Shown: positions 42,560 to 55,420, counted from the first letter of the stretch. The stretch: DNA of 64,000 nt from Diphasiastrum complanatum (GCA_029204225.1 CM055109.1:27160178-27224177), one strand, 5' to 3'. Notes: a model not told the origin generated them from the sequence alone. Numbers and translations are program-made.

Positions 42560-43330
42560 CATTTTCTAACCTTACAAATAATTATTATTATTTTTATATC
42601 TGAGTATTCATCATAGTCACAAAATTATACCTAATTTTTAGAATAGTAGATTCACAATATCGCAATCAGTTTTCAAAAGTAACAGCAAATTTTATTATTA
42701 AGTATTTGTAGTCTTATGGCTTAATATAAAAATTTCAAGATTAATGTTCACGACAGTAAATTTCATAATTTCATGAAGCACATTCACAATTGCAAAAAAT
42801 GAATATCACAATTTATTGTGTACAAATTGATGAAAGTAATGATAAATTTTACAGTTCTCAATTCCATGATTAAATTCACAAAAATGGTCACAACTTGTGC
42901 AATTTAAATACTCACAATATCACAATATGTATTAACAAATTTCATCATAAATATTCATGAGAGTAACCTTTAATATCATCAGTACTCACTATGTTATAAC
43001 TCGATATAATTAACGAAATTTACATTTGATATAAAAAAGGCCACAGTTTAATATTTACAATTTGATATTCACAACCTTAGTATTTAGAAAAGTCGTTATT
43101 CTTATTCACAATTGCACTATCAAAAATATGTCACAATCACAATATTTAGAGAATCACGACCAGTATACAAAGTATCAAAATCAGTATTCAGAGTTTGATG
43201 ATGAATATTCATAGTATCATGAACAATATTTAGAGTTTCACGATCAATATTTAGAGTATTATGATTAGTGTTTAGAGTATTCACATTTCAATATTCAAAA
43301 TATTCATGTTTAAGTATTCACACCTTAATC
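42560..43330. repeat. Degenerate short tandem repeats, AT-rich
   Basis: Repeated variants of TATTCACAATATCACAATCAG and, from 43140 on, ATATTTAGAGTATCACGATCAG, spaced roughly 20-30 bp. Register is irregular, which suggests an old array of a ~22-bp unit. Confidence 0.6.
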
Positions 43331-45540
43331 CATCACTTCTCATCCAACGTGCAAAAATTTCAAACATCCTAATTTCTAAGTTAAAATAATAAACAACTAA
43401 TGAAGACAACACTTTTGTGAAAATAAACTCATAAAAAAGAAAACAACCATCTACACGTTGTTTTGAAAGAGACCACTGAAAAGCTTAGTTTGAATATGAA
43501 ACGTCATTTGTCCTTGCATGGCCTGTCAACACAAAAAAGAATAAAAAGCAAAAGTAGCCCCTGAAATGAAGACAACCTCCAATAAGAATCTCCAATCTCT
43601 AAACAACTTGCACATACAGCCAGTGAAGAAATGAGTACTAAGCTAATAACAAGTATAGCTAGACAAAAATTCTGAAATTTTAGTTCTTAATTGTTACACG
43701 CGCACTAAAATCAAAAGCAAATGAAGCATTACCCCTAAGAAGAGCAGCCGATTGTAGAGTCCATTATTGTGAAGGAAGATGTTACAAGCTAATTACCTTC
43801 CAAAGCGAAATCTAGTTGAGTAGTTATGAGGATCATATATGTGAGGTTTCTTCTAGAAGAATGCTTATTCCCTCCCTCGCATTATCAAGAATATTAGAAG
43901 GAAGAGCTAGCAAGTCGGCTACAATGTATATGGGTTTTGCATTACACTAATGAGAGAGAGTAGAAGAGAGGACGAATTCCAATTATATCTATAAAGTATA
44001 TAACTAACTCTGACTTGGATCCACCCAAACCACCTTGCATGTGAGGAGACATCCTGTCTGCAACAAAGTGTGAAGTTGAAGGAGGTCCATCGGGACCACC
44101 TTGACCTGGTTACCGTAATGTGTGGCCTCCTACATGAGCCACGCACAATTATTGCATATAAGACATAAACTCATTCTACATGCATGAGTCCCACACAATT
44201 CATGCATGTAAAACAAAAATTCTTACAATAGCTACATGCACAATTGCTTCAAGCAATCACTTAAATGTTGGGAAATTGACCCTTCATCCGAAATCCAATC
44301 CTCAAAAGTTGAAACCGCCTCCATTTGAATCCTTTGATTTTGACTTTGTTCCAAACTCCATTCACCAACCTCAACACATAGTATAGCCTTTGTAAGGCAA
44401 GGACAAAAGCTAAAGTTAATAGAAGTATGTTGTTACATGTCCTAAGGACTGCCAATTTAGCTTGAAAAAATTCAATAACAACAGTTGACATATTTCAAAA
44501 TCTTGTTTAATGACTAGGCTATGCACAAGTTGAAGAAACTAATTGAACGACAAATTCGCATTTTTAACGACCATGCAATCTACAGTCATACAATTTTATA
44601 GTAGACATAAACCACATTCAAATCATGAGACGAACTAGATCAAACACACAACTACTAGCATGTACATGCATAACAAACTGATCTACAACATTCAAGTATA
44701 GAATATCATGTAAGAATCTCAACCTAACAATCAATAGAAACAGGTCTTCTTTACTATATAGGTGTCATTTTGCATTTTAAGGAACACAATTTTTTTGATA
44801 CATAAATGCAAATTGTGATGACAAAGTCAGTGCTCTTACTGCAAAAATGAGCACATATGAACTAACATTCTGAAAACAAATCTTCTTGTTTGTATATGTG
44901 GTGCACTAAGATCATTCAAAAACAAAAAAATAACCATCATGGAATGATAACAATAAAGATATAAAATATTTTTAAGACTTATAATGCTATTCCCTTACAG
45001 CAACTAGACACAACACATACGTCTGAATGTGCCAAAGCCAAAACTTCTTATACGATTTCTATATCCACTATTTCAAACCCGTTCAAAGTTGGCTAAGAGG
45101 CTAAATCCCCTAGCGTCCCTCAATGTTGAGTGCTTCAGGGGACATGTTTAATTTTGAGTTGCAATACTAGTTATTGTTTGCAAGCGAAGAGAAGAGTGGT
45201 GATGATATGGTTTATAATAATTTTCCTTATAGAAAAAAAATTATAATCTTTCGAATTTGAGCTTGGCAAATTTCATATGACAATGTTCTATCAGTTGCTC
45301 AAAGCTAACGGCATGAAACAAAGTCCATAAGGTACGAGAATGGCCGAGGCCTCTGATCCACGTGAGATCCTTTGATAGTTTGTGAAGCCTTGCAATCCAA
45401 TTGACCAAAAGTCCCAGCAAGATGGGATGGAGGGGGTTGCAGGCGAGTTTCTCAAGTGCCAACTGACCACCTTCAATACTTTCCACCCTCACACTCACAA
45501 CGGTGGAACTGAAGATTACAATACTTTTCACCCTGAGGCT
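43331..45540. other. No gene seen
   Basis: Intergenic sequence with short frames only (43919-44146, 44180-44386, 44261-44491); none has motifs. No repeat recognised. Confidence 0.5.
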
Positions 45541-45544
45541 CAAA

Positions 45545-45800
45545 CTCCCAATGGTTGAGTTCGCGCACAATAGTGCTAAGCATTTTGCCACCGAATTCAG
45601 TCCTTTTATGCTAATGTATGGCTTTCAGCCACGTTCTCCAGTTTCGGTCGGACTCAAAGGTCTCAAAGTGCAGGTTGTAGTAGATTTCCTGCAAGATATG
45701 CAAGAAATGCTGCTAATGGCCAAGAAAAACATGAAAATCGCTCAGGATAGAGCTCAATTTTATGCTAATCGCGGTTGCTCACATCGGGTTATTGTAAGTG
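45545..45800 (+). pseudogene. Ty3/gypsy integrase C-terminal fragment
   Basis: LPMVEFAHNSAKHFATEFSP, FMLMYGFQPRSPVSVGLKGL and MKIAQDRAQFYANRGCSHRV match the end of the Gypsy integrase core (EFAYN.S.H..TG.SPF...YG..P) and the helix that precedes its C-terminal domain. About 85 residues; the frame runs on without similarity. No other domain of this element is nearby, so it is an isolated scrap. Confidence 0.85.
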
Positions 45801-46428
45801 CACTTCCTTTGTTTAGAGAAGACACTTTACAAGTTAGAGCATGTTAGAGCATAACCCCACCACTCTTGTTTTATATGGAAGTGGATGCATTCCTTCAACA
45901 ACACTTGTACAAGCTTATGTTATAATTGATTACTCTTTATGCTAAACTTGTGTTCCCATTGGTAAATGAATATCTTGTGGTAGGTGCTAGAGCCCCACTA
46001 GGCTTTCCCACTGGTTTATGTTTTATGGTGAATGTGCTTCTGGGATTACTCTCTCTCTCACCTTGTTTATTATTCCCCTTGTGGAGTTAATTAGTATTGC
46101 TTGCTTCTTAAGTAGGAAATCACTAGGTGGGAGACCACCATAGTGAACTTAGTATTTCGTTCCTAATTTACTATATCTTCTAGTAGGGAGACCGCCTTAG
46201 GAGATATCTAGGTAACCAATAGAGAATAGTGATTTGAGTGGATCTTATCCGTACTCACCCTACACAACACAATTTAGTATCATCCTAAATCTATTAGATG
46301 GGAGACCGCCATGATAGAACCTAAGAAGATACTAAAAGTACAACATTCACACATGTGGATCAAATACATAACATAAAATTGCATTCTACACACAAGATTG
46401 CAAGATATTATCACTAGTAGTGCACCAA
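45801..46428. repeat. Three 'GGGAGACC(A/G)CC' repeats
   Basis: GTGGGAGACCACCATAG near 46126, TAGGGAGACCGCCTTAG near 46191 and ATGGGAGACCGCCATGA near 46299 lie in partly similar contexts (TCCTAA, TAGTAT). The rest of the stretch shows no gene. Confidence 0.5.
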
Positions 46429-46615
46429 TGGATAGATGAACCCAAGAAAACTCATGTATAAGCAAGAAATGAGATAAGAGAAAGAGAATCATGTTATCCC
46501 ACACTTGTACACTATTTATAGTACACCAATGGATAGATGAACCCAAGAGAACTCATGTATAAACAAGAAATGAAATAAGAGAGAGAGAGAATCATGTTAT
46601 CTCACACTTGTACAC
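46429..46615. repeat. 91-95-bp tandem duplication
   Basis: CACCAATGGATAGATGAACC begins at 46433 and again at 46524; both units run through CTCATGTATAA.CAAGAAATGA, GAGAATCATGTTAT and CACACTTGTACACTA. Two copies, few differences. Confidence 0.9.
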
Positions 46616-46819
46616 TAATTATAATAGGTCTATGCCCTATTTTGAATGTGGTTTCCCTCCATAGAAACTTCTAGGTCCAAAACCCTACTAACAATATGGA
46701 CTAGATTCAATGTACCAATCATTTTAATTTGAATGGGTCCAAACTCGCCTACTTACTTTCCATCACTTTCCAAATGTGGTAATTCAAAATAGTTGACAAT
46801 TTCTCACACCGATGACTCT

Positions 46820-47560
46820 GGCTCTGGTTGCTGGTCTCTTTGTGAAGTTTGGGTTGTTTGAGCATCGATAACATAAGCAGCATTAGAAACATGAACTACA
46901 GGAATAGAGAGCTGGGTAGCTTCAACCTGGGCTAGTTCAAATCGAAAATTCGTTGCATCTGAGGCGTCCTCATCCTACATCTCTACATCCTGAGTAGTGT
47001 CAGCAACAATATCAGGAGTCGTATCTGAAATTTTAGGCCCTGAGTAGATTGACTCGACCCGCTTTCATTTGTTGATCATTGTTTGTGTCCGAAATAATAA
47101 CCATACTTGATAAATCCACTTGCGGTGGAGCTGCAACTGTCGATCTTATTCCTTCTAGCAACATCAGCTCTCCTGCCATTAGAATGTTGTAGTGGCGGTA
47201 GATGTGAGAGATGTGTGCCGCATAGGTTGCATACTTTCCATGCTTCATGGAGCGTTGCAATGCCTTGAAGGCTATGCTTCCAAAATTTATCTACTCGCCA
47301 ATATTAGGAACCAAAACCGTTGCATCCGCATCTATACAATAAAGAATATGATTACAATATTCACAAAAAAATTTGAGAGCCGCATCGTTGATCATGGATA
47401 TTTTGTAAACTTTCGCTTGGCATAAAAAAAATGCCATGGAACATGGTGACTGCATCGATATCCTCCCCTGATAAAGCTAGAGGTACCGTGCCATCATTCG
47501 ACAATTAAAGCGCAGGAGCAAAGGTGGTCTCAAAAATATGCATCTAAACACTATAAACTT
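46820..47560 (-). pseudogene. Unidentified broken ORF
   Basis: Minus-strand frames read DGTVPLALSGEDIDAVTMFH (about 47490), then YAAHISHIYRHYNILMAGEL and IRSTVAAPPQVDLSSMVIIS (47260-47033), then TPDIVADTTQDVEM, a stop, and TNFRFELAQVEATQLSIPVV to a stop near 46803. The tail is rich in Gln/Thr/Ser (QTTQTSQRDQQPEPESSV). It looks like the decayed 3' part of a protein-coding element; I do not recognise the family. Confidence 0.4.
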
Positions 47561-48229
47561 GTGCTAGGACAACAACATCCCTAACATCCATAATGATGCG
47601 TACAAACTCATTACTTACTTCGATCAAAACAGTGGAGGGAACAATCTAGAGCATAAATCCCAATCTGCATTGATCAACAAGCCTCTGAAATTTTCAATGT
47701 TCATTTTGCTTCTGACTTTTCAGTTGACGTTAGCAAGTACCACTGCATCAGTTGCCATTGATGAGTAGTGTTGATTGTGGAAATGACAAAGGAAATTGGT
47801 GTAAGTAGCAAAACGGACCAAAAAAAGAGAGTAATAAAGATGGCACAAAGCTTTACAAGTACACGTGTCTATACAAAAAAACGTCTGCCGTCATGCATTA
47901 ACTAAAAGTTCTACGTCAAATCTTTGAAATAAATATAGAATCAAGGGTCTGAATATTCGATGCTATAGAATATTCTTTTATATTTCCAAATATTCAAAGG
48001 CTTTAAAAAAAATTAAAAAAATTAAAAAAATAAATCAATCGATACATCACACATACTAAAGAACGAACATACGAAAGGAAAATTAACAAACATTTGTCGA
48101 ATAGGTGGATAAATAGAATAAATAAATAAATAATAAAAATAAATTAACATGATAATGAATAACACGTAATAAGTAAAAATAATAATAAATTAAAATTAAA
48201 TATAAAAAACTAAAATATACAGATAGTAT
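47561..48229. other. No gene seen
   Basis: No gene recognised; AT-rich with runs of TTAAAAAAATTAAAAA near 48003-48030. The 3' LTR of the Gypsy element should lie here, but no boundary was found. Confidence 0.45.
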
Positions 48230-48289
48230 TACTTCACACAAGGGTAATAGCTCTTGTTGGTAGCAAATTTCATTGTAGATCAAGTAGTT

Positions 48290-49211
48290 GAAGGGATCCA
48301 TTGTCAAAAATTTCAACAACCTTGTACGGACCCATCCAGTGAGTATGCAATTTGCCTGAAATTTTGATATGTCGATTATCGTACATAAGAGCATAGTCTC
48401 CTTCTTATAAAACAACTTTCTTTATCAAAACATCAAAGCTTTTTTTTCATTGTGTTGATAAGAGTTTGGTTTCATTTTTCCTCTAGCTTCTCAATCGATA
48501 AAAACCTCTCCTTTAGACTAGAGTTTTCGTCAGATTTTGATTCGACCTGCACTCAATAAGTCAATACTTCAAATTCTATAGGGAGTATCGGATGCATGGC
48601 ATAAACCAAATAAAAAGGTATCTGTTTTGTGGTCACTTTTTCAGCATTACGATAGGCGCATAGAACGAATAGAAGTTTTTGGTCCCAATCTGATGCATGC
48701 GTTGTCGTGATCTTGTTTAAAATTTTACGTAATATTTCATTAACTCTCTCAGTCAAACCATTAGCCTTGGAGTTGTCTTTTAATGTTTGATCATAAAGTT
48801 CTTTGTAAGCAGACAAATCATATCATTCAAAAAATGTGTCTCTCTGTCGCTTACAAGTTCTAAAGGACAACCACAATGGGTAATGATATTCCGAAACAGA
48901 AACTCTGCAACCGTTTTAGCATCATTTCGCTTAGTGGCTTCTGCTTCGACCATCTTTGTTGCGTAGTCCGTTGCTACCAAAATATAACTTCATTTCGTAT
49001 AACGTGTGACTGGCTTTATAGGTCCGACAAAGTCAATGCCCCATTTTTCAAAAGGTGCAATAGAAAGTATCGAGGTGAGTGGCCAATGCATCAAAGATGT
49101 GGGCTTACTGACTCGTTGACATGGATCATAGGTTTTTATAAAAGTTGTGACATCTTTATACATAGTCGGCCACCAATATTTCACATTTAATATCTTTTTA
49201 ATAGTATTCAT
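48290..49211 (-). pseudogene. Gypsy integrase
   Basis: 49211-48990: ILNVKYWWPTMYKDVTTFIK, CQRVSKPTSLMHWPL (zinc domain end) and FEKWGIDFVGPIKPVTRYTK (first catalytic D). 48980-48780: VATDYATKMVEAEATKRNDA, FRNIITHCGCPLELVSDRET (second D as SDRETHF). 48816-48553: KANGLTERVNEILRKILNKI (third E, in TERVN) and DQKLLFVLCAYRNAEKVTTK. Further down, about 48360-48290 reads KLHTHWMGPYKVVEIFDNGS, the SH3-like C-terminal domain. D-D-E are all recognisable, but across frames. Confidence 0.9.
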
Positions 49212-49559
49212 GACTGTAAAATGACCATCAACATCTTTCGAGTGTAGGGCTTGAACAACCGTTTGGATATCAATTTGTTCGAGACAACATCAAAGTTCTT
49301 CATCTGCTCTCATTTTGTATAGTCCATTGTTTTTTATCGTGTACGGTCCAACCTTATGTTGAAAAACCGTTCTCTGTCTTAAGTCAAACCCAGGAGGATA
49401 GTTCTGATTTTGAAAATAATCAATATTTTTTGGATATAACGAATGTTCAGTTGATAGAAACATCATGTTCTCATCTAGAAATTCATCTCCTAAGGTCTTT
49501 GTAACAAATCCAATATTTAAGCATGATAAATAATATGCATTTGTGTGATACTTTCCTTG

Positions 49560-49937
49560 TCATACCTCCACTTGATATTTGAACTCTTGAAGCAGGAACA
49601 CCCACCTTGTTATTCGACCCAAAAGATCTAACTTATTTACTAGATGTTTTAGCGCGTAACGATCGACGTGAAAGATAAAAGGATAGCCCAACAAATAGTG
49701 TTGAAATTTTTTCACCGAAAAGACCATCCCAAGTCCTTCACATTCTGTGGCCAAATAATTCTTTTTTGAAAAAGTTAATTGATGCTTTGCATAATACACA
49801 CAATAGTCTTTCTTCTCATTGTTCTTCTGACTGAATGTCACTCCAATTGGAAATGAAGAAACATTTACATAGACATGAAAGGTTCTTACCCAATCAGGTG
49901 GTCTTAGAATGGGGGCATTCATAAGTTTCTGCTTCAA
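49560..49937 (-). pseudogene. Gypsy RNase H
   Basis: KLMNAPILRPPDWVRTFHVY, FPIGVTFSQKNNEKKDYCVY and HQLTFSKKNYLATECEGLGM, then KFQHYLLGYPFIFHVDRYAL, KHLVNKLDLLGRITRWVFLL. This is the RT-RNase H junction and RNase H of a Gypsy element. The catalytic TDAS is replaced by VNVSSFPIG, and HTDH by HVDR. Confidence 0.9.
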
Positions 49938-50164
49938 TAAGTCAAATGGTCGTTGTCATTCAGTAGACCATTCATATTCAATATGTTTCTTCAATATTGT
50001 GTAAGTGGGGATGCAATAGACGCATGGTCTTGAATAAACCTTCGAAAATATCCAACAAGTCCCAAGAATTCTTGGAGTTCATATAGATTTGTCTGTTTAT
50101 TTAAGTTCTTTATAATCTTCACTTTGTCTTTGTCGACTTCAATTCCTCAATTTGATATTGTGTC

Positions 50165-50838
50165 CTAGAAGTAGGGCCCCTCTGGCATGCCAAAAATGCA
50201 CTTTTCAGGGTAAAGACACAAGGAGGTCTCTCTACAACGCTGCAATGTTTTTCTTAGTTTTGAAAGATGTGTATCTTCCGAAGTATATACACAAAAATTG
50301 TCAATAAATATCTCGAGGAATACTCGTAAGTAATTCTGTAAGATTATTGTCATCATTCATTGGAATGTGGCTGGTGCATTATATAATCCAAATGGCATTT
50401 GTCGATATGCATAAGTGCCCCACTCTGTCGTGAATGTGGTCTTGGACCGATCTTCTTCCAGATCGATACTTGATATATTCCAAAAATTTGCCAAGAAAAC
50501 TGTATTTGGCATGACCTACAACTTGGTCAAGCATCATGTTTGTAAATGGTAATGGGTGATTATCTTTCCGAGTATTGCGACATTCAGCTTCCGATGTCTT
50601 GACAAACTCATATCTTTCAAGTCTTCTTCTAGGGTACAACAACAATAGGTGAAACTCACTCACTGTTGAGAACAAGGTAAATTATACTTGCCTCCATATA
50701 CTTATCCAATTCATCTTTTACTAGTAGCGAATATTTTGAATTCAACCGGTATTGTCGTTGCCTTATTGGAACTGCTCCTTCCTTCAGGTCAATACGATGT
50801 TGACCATACTTTTTGTTTATGCCTTTAAGATCTTCCAT
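50165..50838 (-). pseudogene. Gypsy reverse transcriptase
   Basis: 50838-50656: GINKKYGQHRIDLKEGAVPI, RQRQYRLNSKYSLLVKDELD. 50675-50379 carries the middle part over frame changes (RKDNHPLPFTNMMLDQVVGH as DNHPLP F). 50356-50165: FLEIFIDNFCVYTSEDTHLS and LYPEKCIFGMPEGPYF. The catalytic F(V/I)DD is FIDN here, so the enzyme is dead. Motif order is normal. Confidence 0.88.
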
Positions 50839-51368
50839 TCACCAAGCAAATACATTGTTATATTCTTTGAGCAATTCATTGTACTGTCGAATTTATTCTT
50901 TAGATAAAATTTTAGAGATCATTAAGGCTTTTGCAAGTACGACTTTGATAGATGAGATATCATTTGGTTCAATCATACCTATTGTCATATTATTTGAGGA
51001 ATAGCCCTGAATTTCTCTTTGAGAAGGTTGCGCTTGATCTATATTGTCAGATATATCTGGTTCTTCAATTTCATAACAATTTAGAAAATTAGTCTCAATA
51101 TCTTGCTCTGAAAAGATATTCAAAGTGTAGGAGGACTGTTCTGAAGTAAAACTGCTATCTAATAGCATTGCTTCACCTTCATAATGTTCTCGCTGCCATG
51201 TAATGACATGTTCATGCAGCTTTCGATAAGAACAAAATAGTTGGCAAGTCCGACTGGTCGAATTACAATAAAATTCATAATGAACGGTTTGTCTTGTATA
51301 TATACTATAACTTCATTCAATTCTCCAACGGGCTTCCTCCTTGTTGAATCTGCCAATTTGATTTTTTG

Positions 51369-51587
51369 CTAGGTAGGTCTGATATCAGTCAATCCCAATG
51401 CATATGCAATATCTTCTATTAGGATGTTGACGCTAAATCCAGAATTAATAGGTACATTCTCGATCAAACATCCTAAAATAGATACATCAATTTCAGGCGC
51501 TCCCAAATTTCCAAGGTCAACTTCCAACAGAGATATCTCATGAAGAATAATTTCCTTCTTCGTTTTCGATTGTAAAAGATTCTTCAA
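51369..51587 (-). pseudogene. Gypsy aspartic protease
   Basis: GCLIENVPINSGFSVNILIE and DIAYALGL match V.(I)DSG.SVNI...E....LGL; the catalytic DSG is NSG. Frames to its left (51356-50893) hold the protease-RT spacer, including YIQDKPFIMNFIVIRPVGLA, which resembles the second half of the protease. Confidence 0.8.
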
Positions 51588-52199
51588 TTGCTTCCGATAA
51601 CAATTGTTATCTGATAAGAGCTATTCGAAACTAATATTCGGTCTCAAGGAGCCAATATCTAATACAATATCTCACTGCTTCTTATCTTTCAATTTGAAAT
51701 CAACCACAACCCTAGATTACTTTGAATTTATATGGATATCTTTATTTTTTTCTTCAAAAGTGACTTTCTTTTGAACTGGATTTGATTTGATTTCATTTTC
51801 AATTAGAGCTTTCGCTTCTTCAGATACATCCTTCTGAAATAATTTGGTAGCATTCCGATCATAATCCGAACTGCTTTTAAGTCTTCCTTAGTAATGGACT
51901 TATTTACCTTTTGTTGCTTTGTAGGATGCTTCCTCTTATTTTTGCGAGTTCTGGCTGAACTCTCCATTGATGGTTGTGGGGATTTTGAAGAAAGTCTAGT
52001 AGAAACTTTCAAAACGTCTTCAAAATCACTAGGCCAATTAGTGTCTGTAGTTAACAAGGTGCCTTCATGAGAGCATTCAATACTCTGGACTACTACATCA
52101 TCCTGTTTATTCTTTGAGTTAGCTTTTGCACCAAGAGTTTGCACATACTTGTACAGAACCTTCAACTTAGGTGGCTTTGGATAGTCTGTAGCAATATGG

Positions 52200-53610
52200 C
52201 CTTTCCCTGAACAATTTGAACATAAAGAAACAAAGCCGATTGGTCGGTGGGGTTCCGGGCAATCGGGTGAATAGTGTCCTTGAGCACCACAGTTATAACA
52301 CCTACTTGTAACTCACTTTGGCTGCAGGTTCACAAGTGCATAAATAGTCTTATGAGCTTGGACTACAGTCTAAGCAGGTACAAATTCTTTTGGTGCAAAC
52401 TTCGGCTTTGATTGCACAGTTGGGCCAGTCGGTGGACCTTGTATATAATGGCAATGCTCCTCTGGATTTGGTTCATAGACATATAAAACATCTCCTAAAC
52501 ACTTTCCACATAAGATACTTGTTTTACCTTACATTCATTATTGGTGTGGCCTGAAGAACCGTGACTTAGTATACCAAATATTAGGGTTGGAGGATGTCTG
52601 CCTTTTGTCTGATACTTCAGATATTTGAACTCTTAAGTCTTGCACCTGCTTCAATAAATCAGCAATATTCTTCTTCACACACTTTATCGTTCTTCGTAGA
52701 AGATTCCTTGGAAGGCTTTGCTTTCTTCTTCGTTTTCTTTTCCTTCCGATGATTTTTGTCATCTCCTGAAGAACATGAACTCTCAGTGTCCGAGTCATTG
52801 CTTGGACTGGACAACTTCGACTATCGGATAATCATCGTCAGAGCTCAAATCATCGAATGAGACTAATGATTTCTTTTTCGTCTTTGTGGTGGAAAGTCGT
52901 TTTCTCGCAATTTTGGATGTTTCATAATTCTCGGCTGTCGCGATAACTTCATCCAGGGTATTCATGGATCGGTCAATCTTTGATAGGTACCATTCAATTT
53001 GCATAGAAACATGATATACACCAACTAGTTTTCCAATTAAGTTCTTTACCTTATGGTATAACCTCTCAAAGATTCCTTCTCCTTCTTCTGCACTAAGTTT
53101 AATCGTGCAAGTACTTTGGTTGAATAACCGATCTCGTGAAATTGATTCTCTTAACAACTCCCAGGTGTTGACAGTTGTACGGCCCATTTGACTATACCAA
53201 CTGTGGACTTGTTTTTGCAGTAGACCAAGAAATATTCGTGACTTGTCTGCATTCATTTCCTCATTATTGGAAACAACAATTGATTCAAATTGAGAGACAT
53301 AGTTGTTTGCATTGTCCGAAGAAGTGCCTTTGAAATAGTCATACTTGATTTTCGAATTGGCAGTATATCTTGTTGCAGGAGGTTTCATATCTGGTTCAGG
53401 TTCTGGTTCTAGAATATCCGGAACCACTGTACCAGGAAATCTCTCAGGATTATCAATGAGAGTGTCGAAGAACGCTTCAGCTTCTTGATAGTTAGTAAAA
53501 GGTGATGCGTTACTCCGAATTGATTATTGAAGATTTTAGAAGAAATCCTCTCGAAACTTCTGATATCGTTCCAATTGCTCAGTACTAGTACTTCTTCCTA
53601 CGATTGGCAT
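52200..53610 (-). pseudogene. Gypsy gag with zinc knuckles
   Basis: Likely start ATG 53610-53608 (MPIVGRSTSTEQLERYQKFR), with two stops before the long open frame 53427-52795: KYDYFKGTSSDNANNYVSQF, ESIVVSNNEEMNADKSRIFL, WYSQMGRTTVNTWELLRESI, RLYHKVKNLIGKLVGVYHVS is the Retrotrans_gag domain. 52798-52538 continues with a Lys/Arg-rich stretch. At about 52310-52200 two knuckles read CYNCGAQGHYSPDC (complete CCHC) and CSNCSGKGHIATDY (last Cys changed to Tyr). Gag would form the particle and bind RNA. Confidence 0.88.
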
Positions 53611-55189
53611 TCATCTTCAACATGTAATCATCTAAATCCAACAAATTAGCAATCCTCGACAACAAGAATAAGCATATGTCGCACTATACTTATCTTAAAA
53701 GTATAAAAATGTAGTATAAAAGATTGTCGGAACCCCAAAGGGACTGCTTATTGATGTGATTATAGATGATTTTGGATCATCTATTGTTCTTTGTACTTAA
53801 TCTGATTGTCAACAAACATTTAGTGAAATTGGTGACTAGTATCACCAGTTAAATTGTGACTTTTCATACAATAACCAAATGATAGTTGATCTTGAAAATT
53901 CTCATATCGATCATATTTCATTGTTGGTAAAGAACATCCGACTTATCGGCTAGATCGATATATCGGTATGTGCTCCTAATAAAGTTTATCAGACAAGAAT
54001 AACATTGTTGCATCAGTAACTCCAATACAGAGAAACTCACAAACGTCTCAAAGCAATGTAAACAAGATCTGGAAATCAGTCCTCAACAACAGGCTATCGC
54101 TCATTCAAACAAACGATCTCAATCACAGATCTACAATGTTCGAGTATCCATAAGCAAACTTCAATCAATACCGACTTACAACAACATAGTGGATTCTTTA
54201 GTGTGTGTAAGAACAGTGATAATGAAATAGTGATTTCGAATGTCATGATCACAATTAAGTTCAAAACAATCGGTTAGTTCATACTCAAGCAATTAAATAG
54301 CCAATGAGTTTAAATACAATTCCAGCATCGAGTTTACGGTTGAACACTTACAACAGTATTGAGGCTAAAAGTATTGTCTAACCAGAGCAATCAAGCACAT
54401 GACAAATCCGACAAAGCGAGACTATAAACTATAAAGACAGAAGCACTCAACATTCAAATAGCATATGAAAGCTAGAACAGGGAAAAACTCAAAGACTCAA
54501 GACTTCTCTCTATTCTCCTGAAAGCTCGGTAGTTACAATGAAACGTGTATGGAGTAATAATAGGGGTTCGAGTGTGAATGTATGCATCTCTTAACAACTG
54601 ATGTGCCGATTCTTATTTATGATTACTTAACTAATTATATCCAATAAGAAAATTACATGTGTACAACTTCTGATGTGGCATCCTAGTCACACGACATTGT
54701 TCCAATAACAAACAAGCACATGGAAGGTTGCAACGTTTTTATGAGGTGTAAACAATTTGCATCATCAAGAATATTCTCTTTTAGGGTTGGCTTTCTCTTT
54801 AAGGTATATGTTGTTTCATAACTGCCCTTTGTTTAAACGTCCTTCCTTTAGATTCATTTGGTTTGGTGTCATTCCTTCAATATATCATTGAATAACGTTC
54901 TCATTGCTGCATCCATTAGATATTTATTCTTATTCAGATGTTGTCTTCATCATTTGACTAGGTTAATTGGGCTTTTGCATCATAATAATAATATTTCACG
55001 AAAAAAATGCTTGTAATAGGATATTACATGAACCTTAAAGGTAAACACAAGATGTTAGCAAAACCTTCGAGCTCTACTGATGCATAGGCTTCAAGAGCTC
55101 ACTTAAACAATAGTGAATCCAAAGAAGAAGACCAAAGATAGCAAGAGCAACTACAACAACAAGAACTTGTCAATCCTAGAAGATCTATG
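53611..55189. other. Gypsy leader/LTR zone, boundaries not found
   Basis: The 5' LTR and primer site of the Gypsy element should lie here; I found neither a TGG...-type primer site nor LTR ends. No coding sequence recognised. Confidence 0.4.
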
Positions 55190-55420
55190 AGAATCATAAC
55201 TGATCCTCCAGTCAGATCATTAACAAATCAGCTTGCTACTTCAAGCAAGAGCTTGCAACTTATCAAGAGGCAATGGAGCAGTTGGATTCATATCTCTAGA
55301 AAGATGTTATGGACAAGGAATACCATTCCTTGATAAAGAACTAGACTTGGACAGTCATAGAACTGCCTCCTAACAAGCACGTCATTGCTTGTAAGTGGTT
55401 TTTAAAAATTAAGTTTCGAT
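55190..55420 (+). pseudogene. Copia reverse transcriptase N-terminal scrap
   Basis: ATYQEAMEQLDSYL, a stop, then DVMDKEYHSLIKN, a stop, and TWTVIELPPNKHVIACKWFL match the start of RVT_2 (W..AM..E..SL..N.TW.L..LP.....I.CKWV.K.K). The fragment ends in KIKF, where the sequence turns AT-rich. Confidence 0.8.

Larger units (their letters stand above)
48230..53610 (-). mobile_element. Decayed Ty3/gypsy gag-pol
   Basis: Domains on the minus strand in Gypsy order: gag, zinc knuckles, protease, reverse transcriptase, RNase H, integrase. Many stops and frameshifts, and both the protease and RT catalytic aspartates are changed to Asn. No LTR pair was found. It is an old insertion. Confidence 0.9.

Noticed and set aside
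45241-45591. Minus-strand 116-residue ORF
   Set aside because: Overlaps the plus-strand Gypsy integrase fragment and has no similarity of its own.
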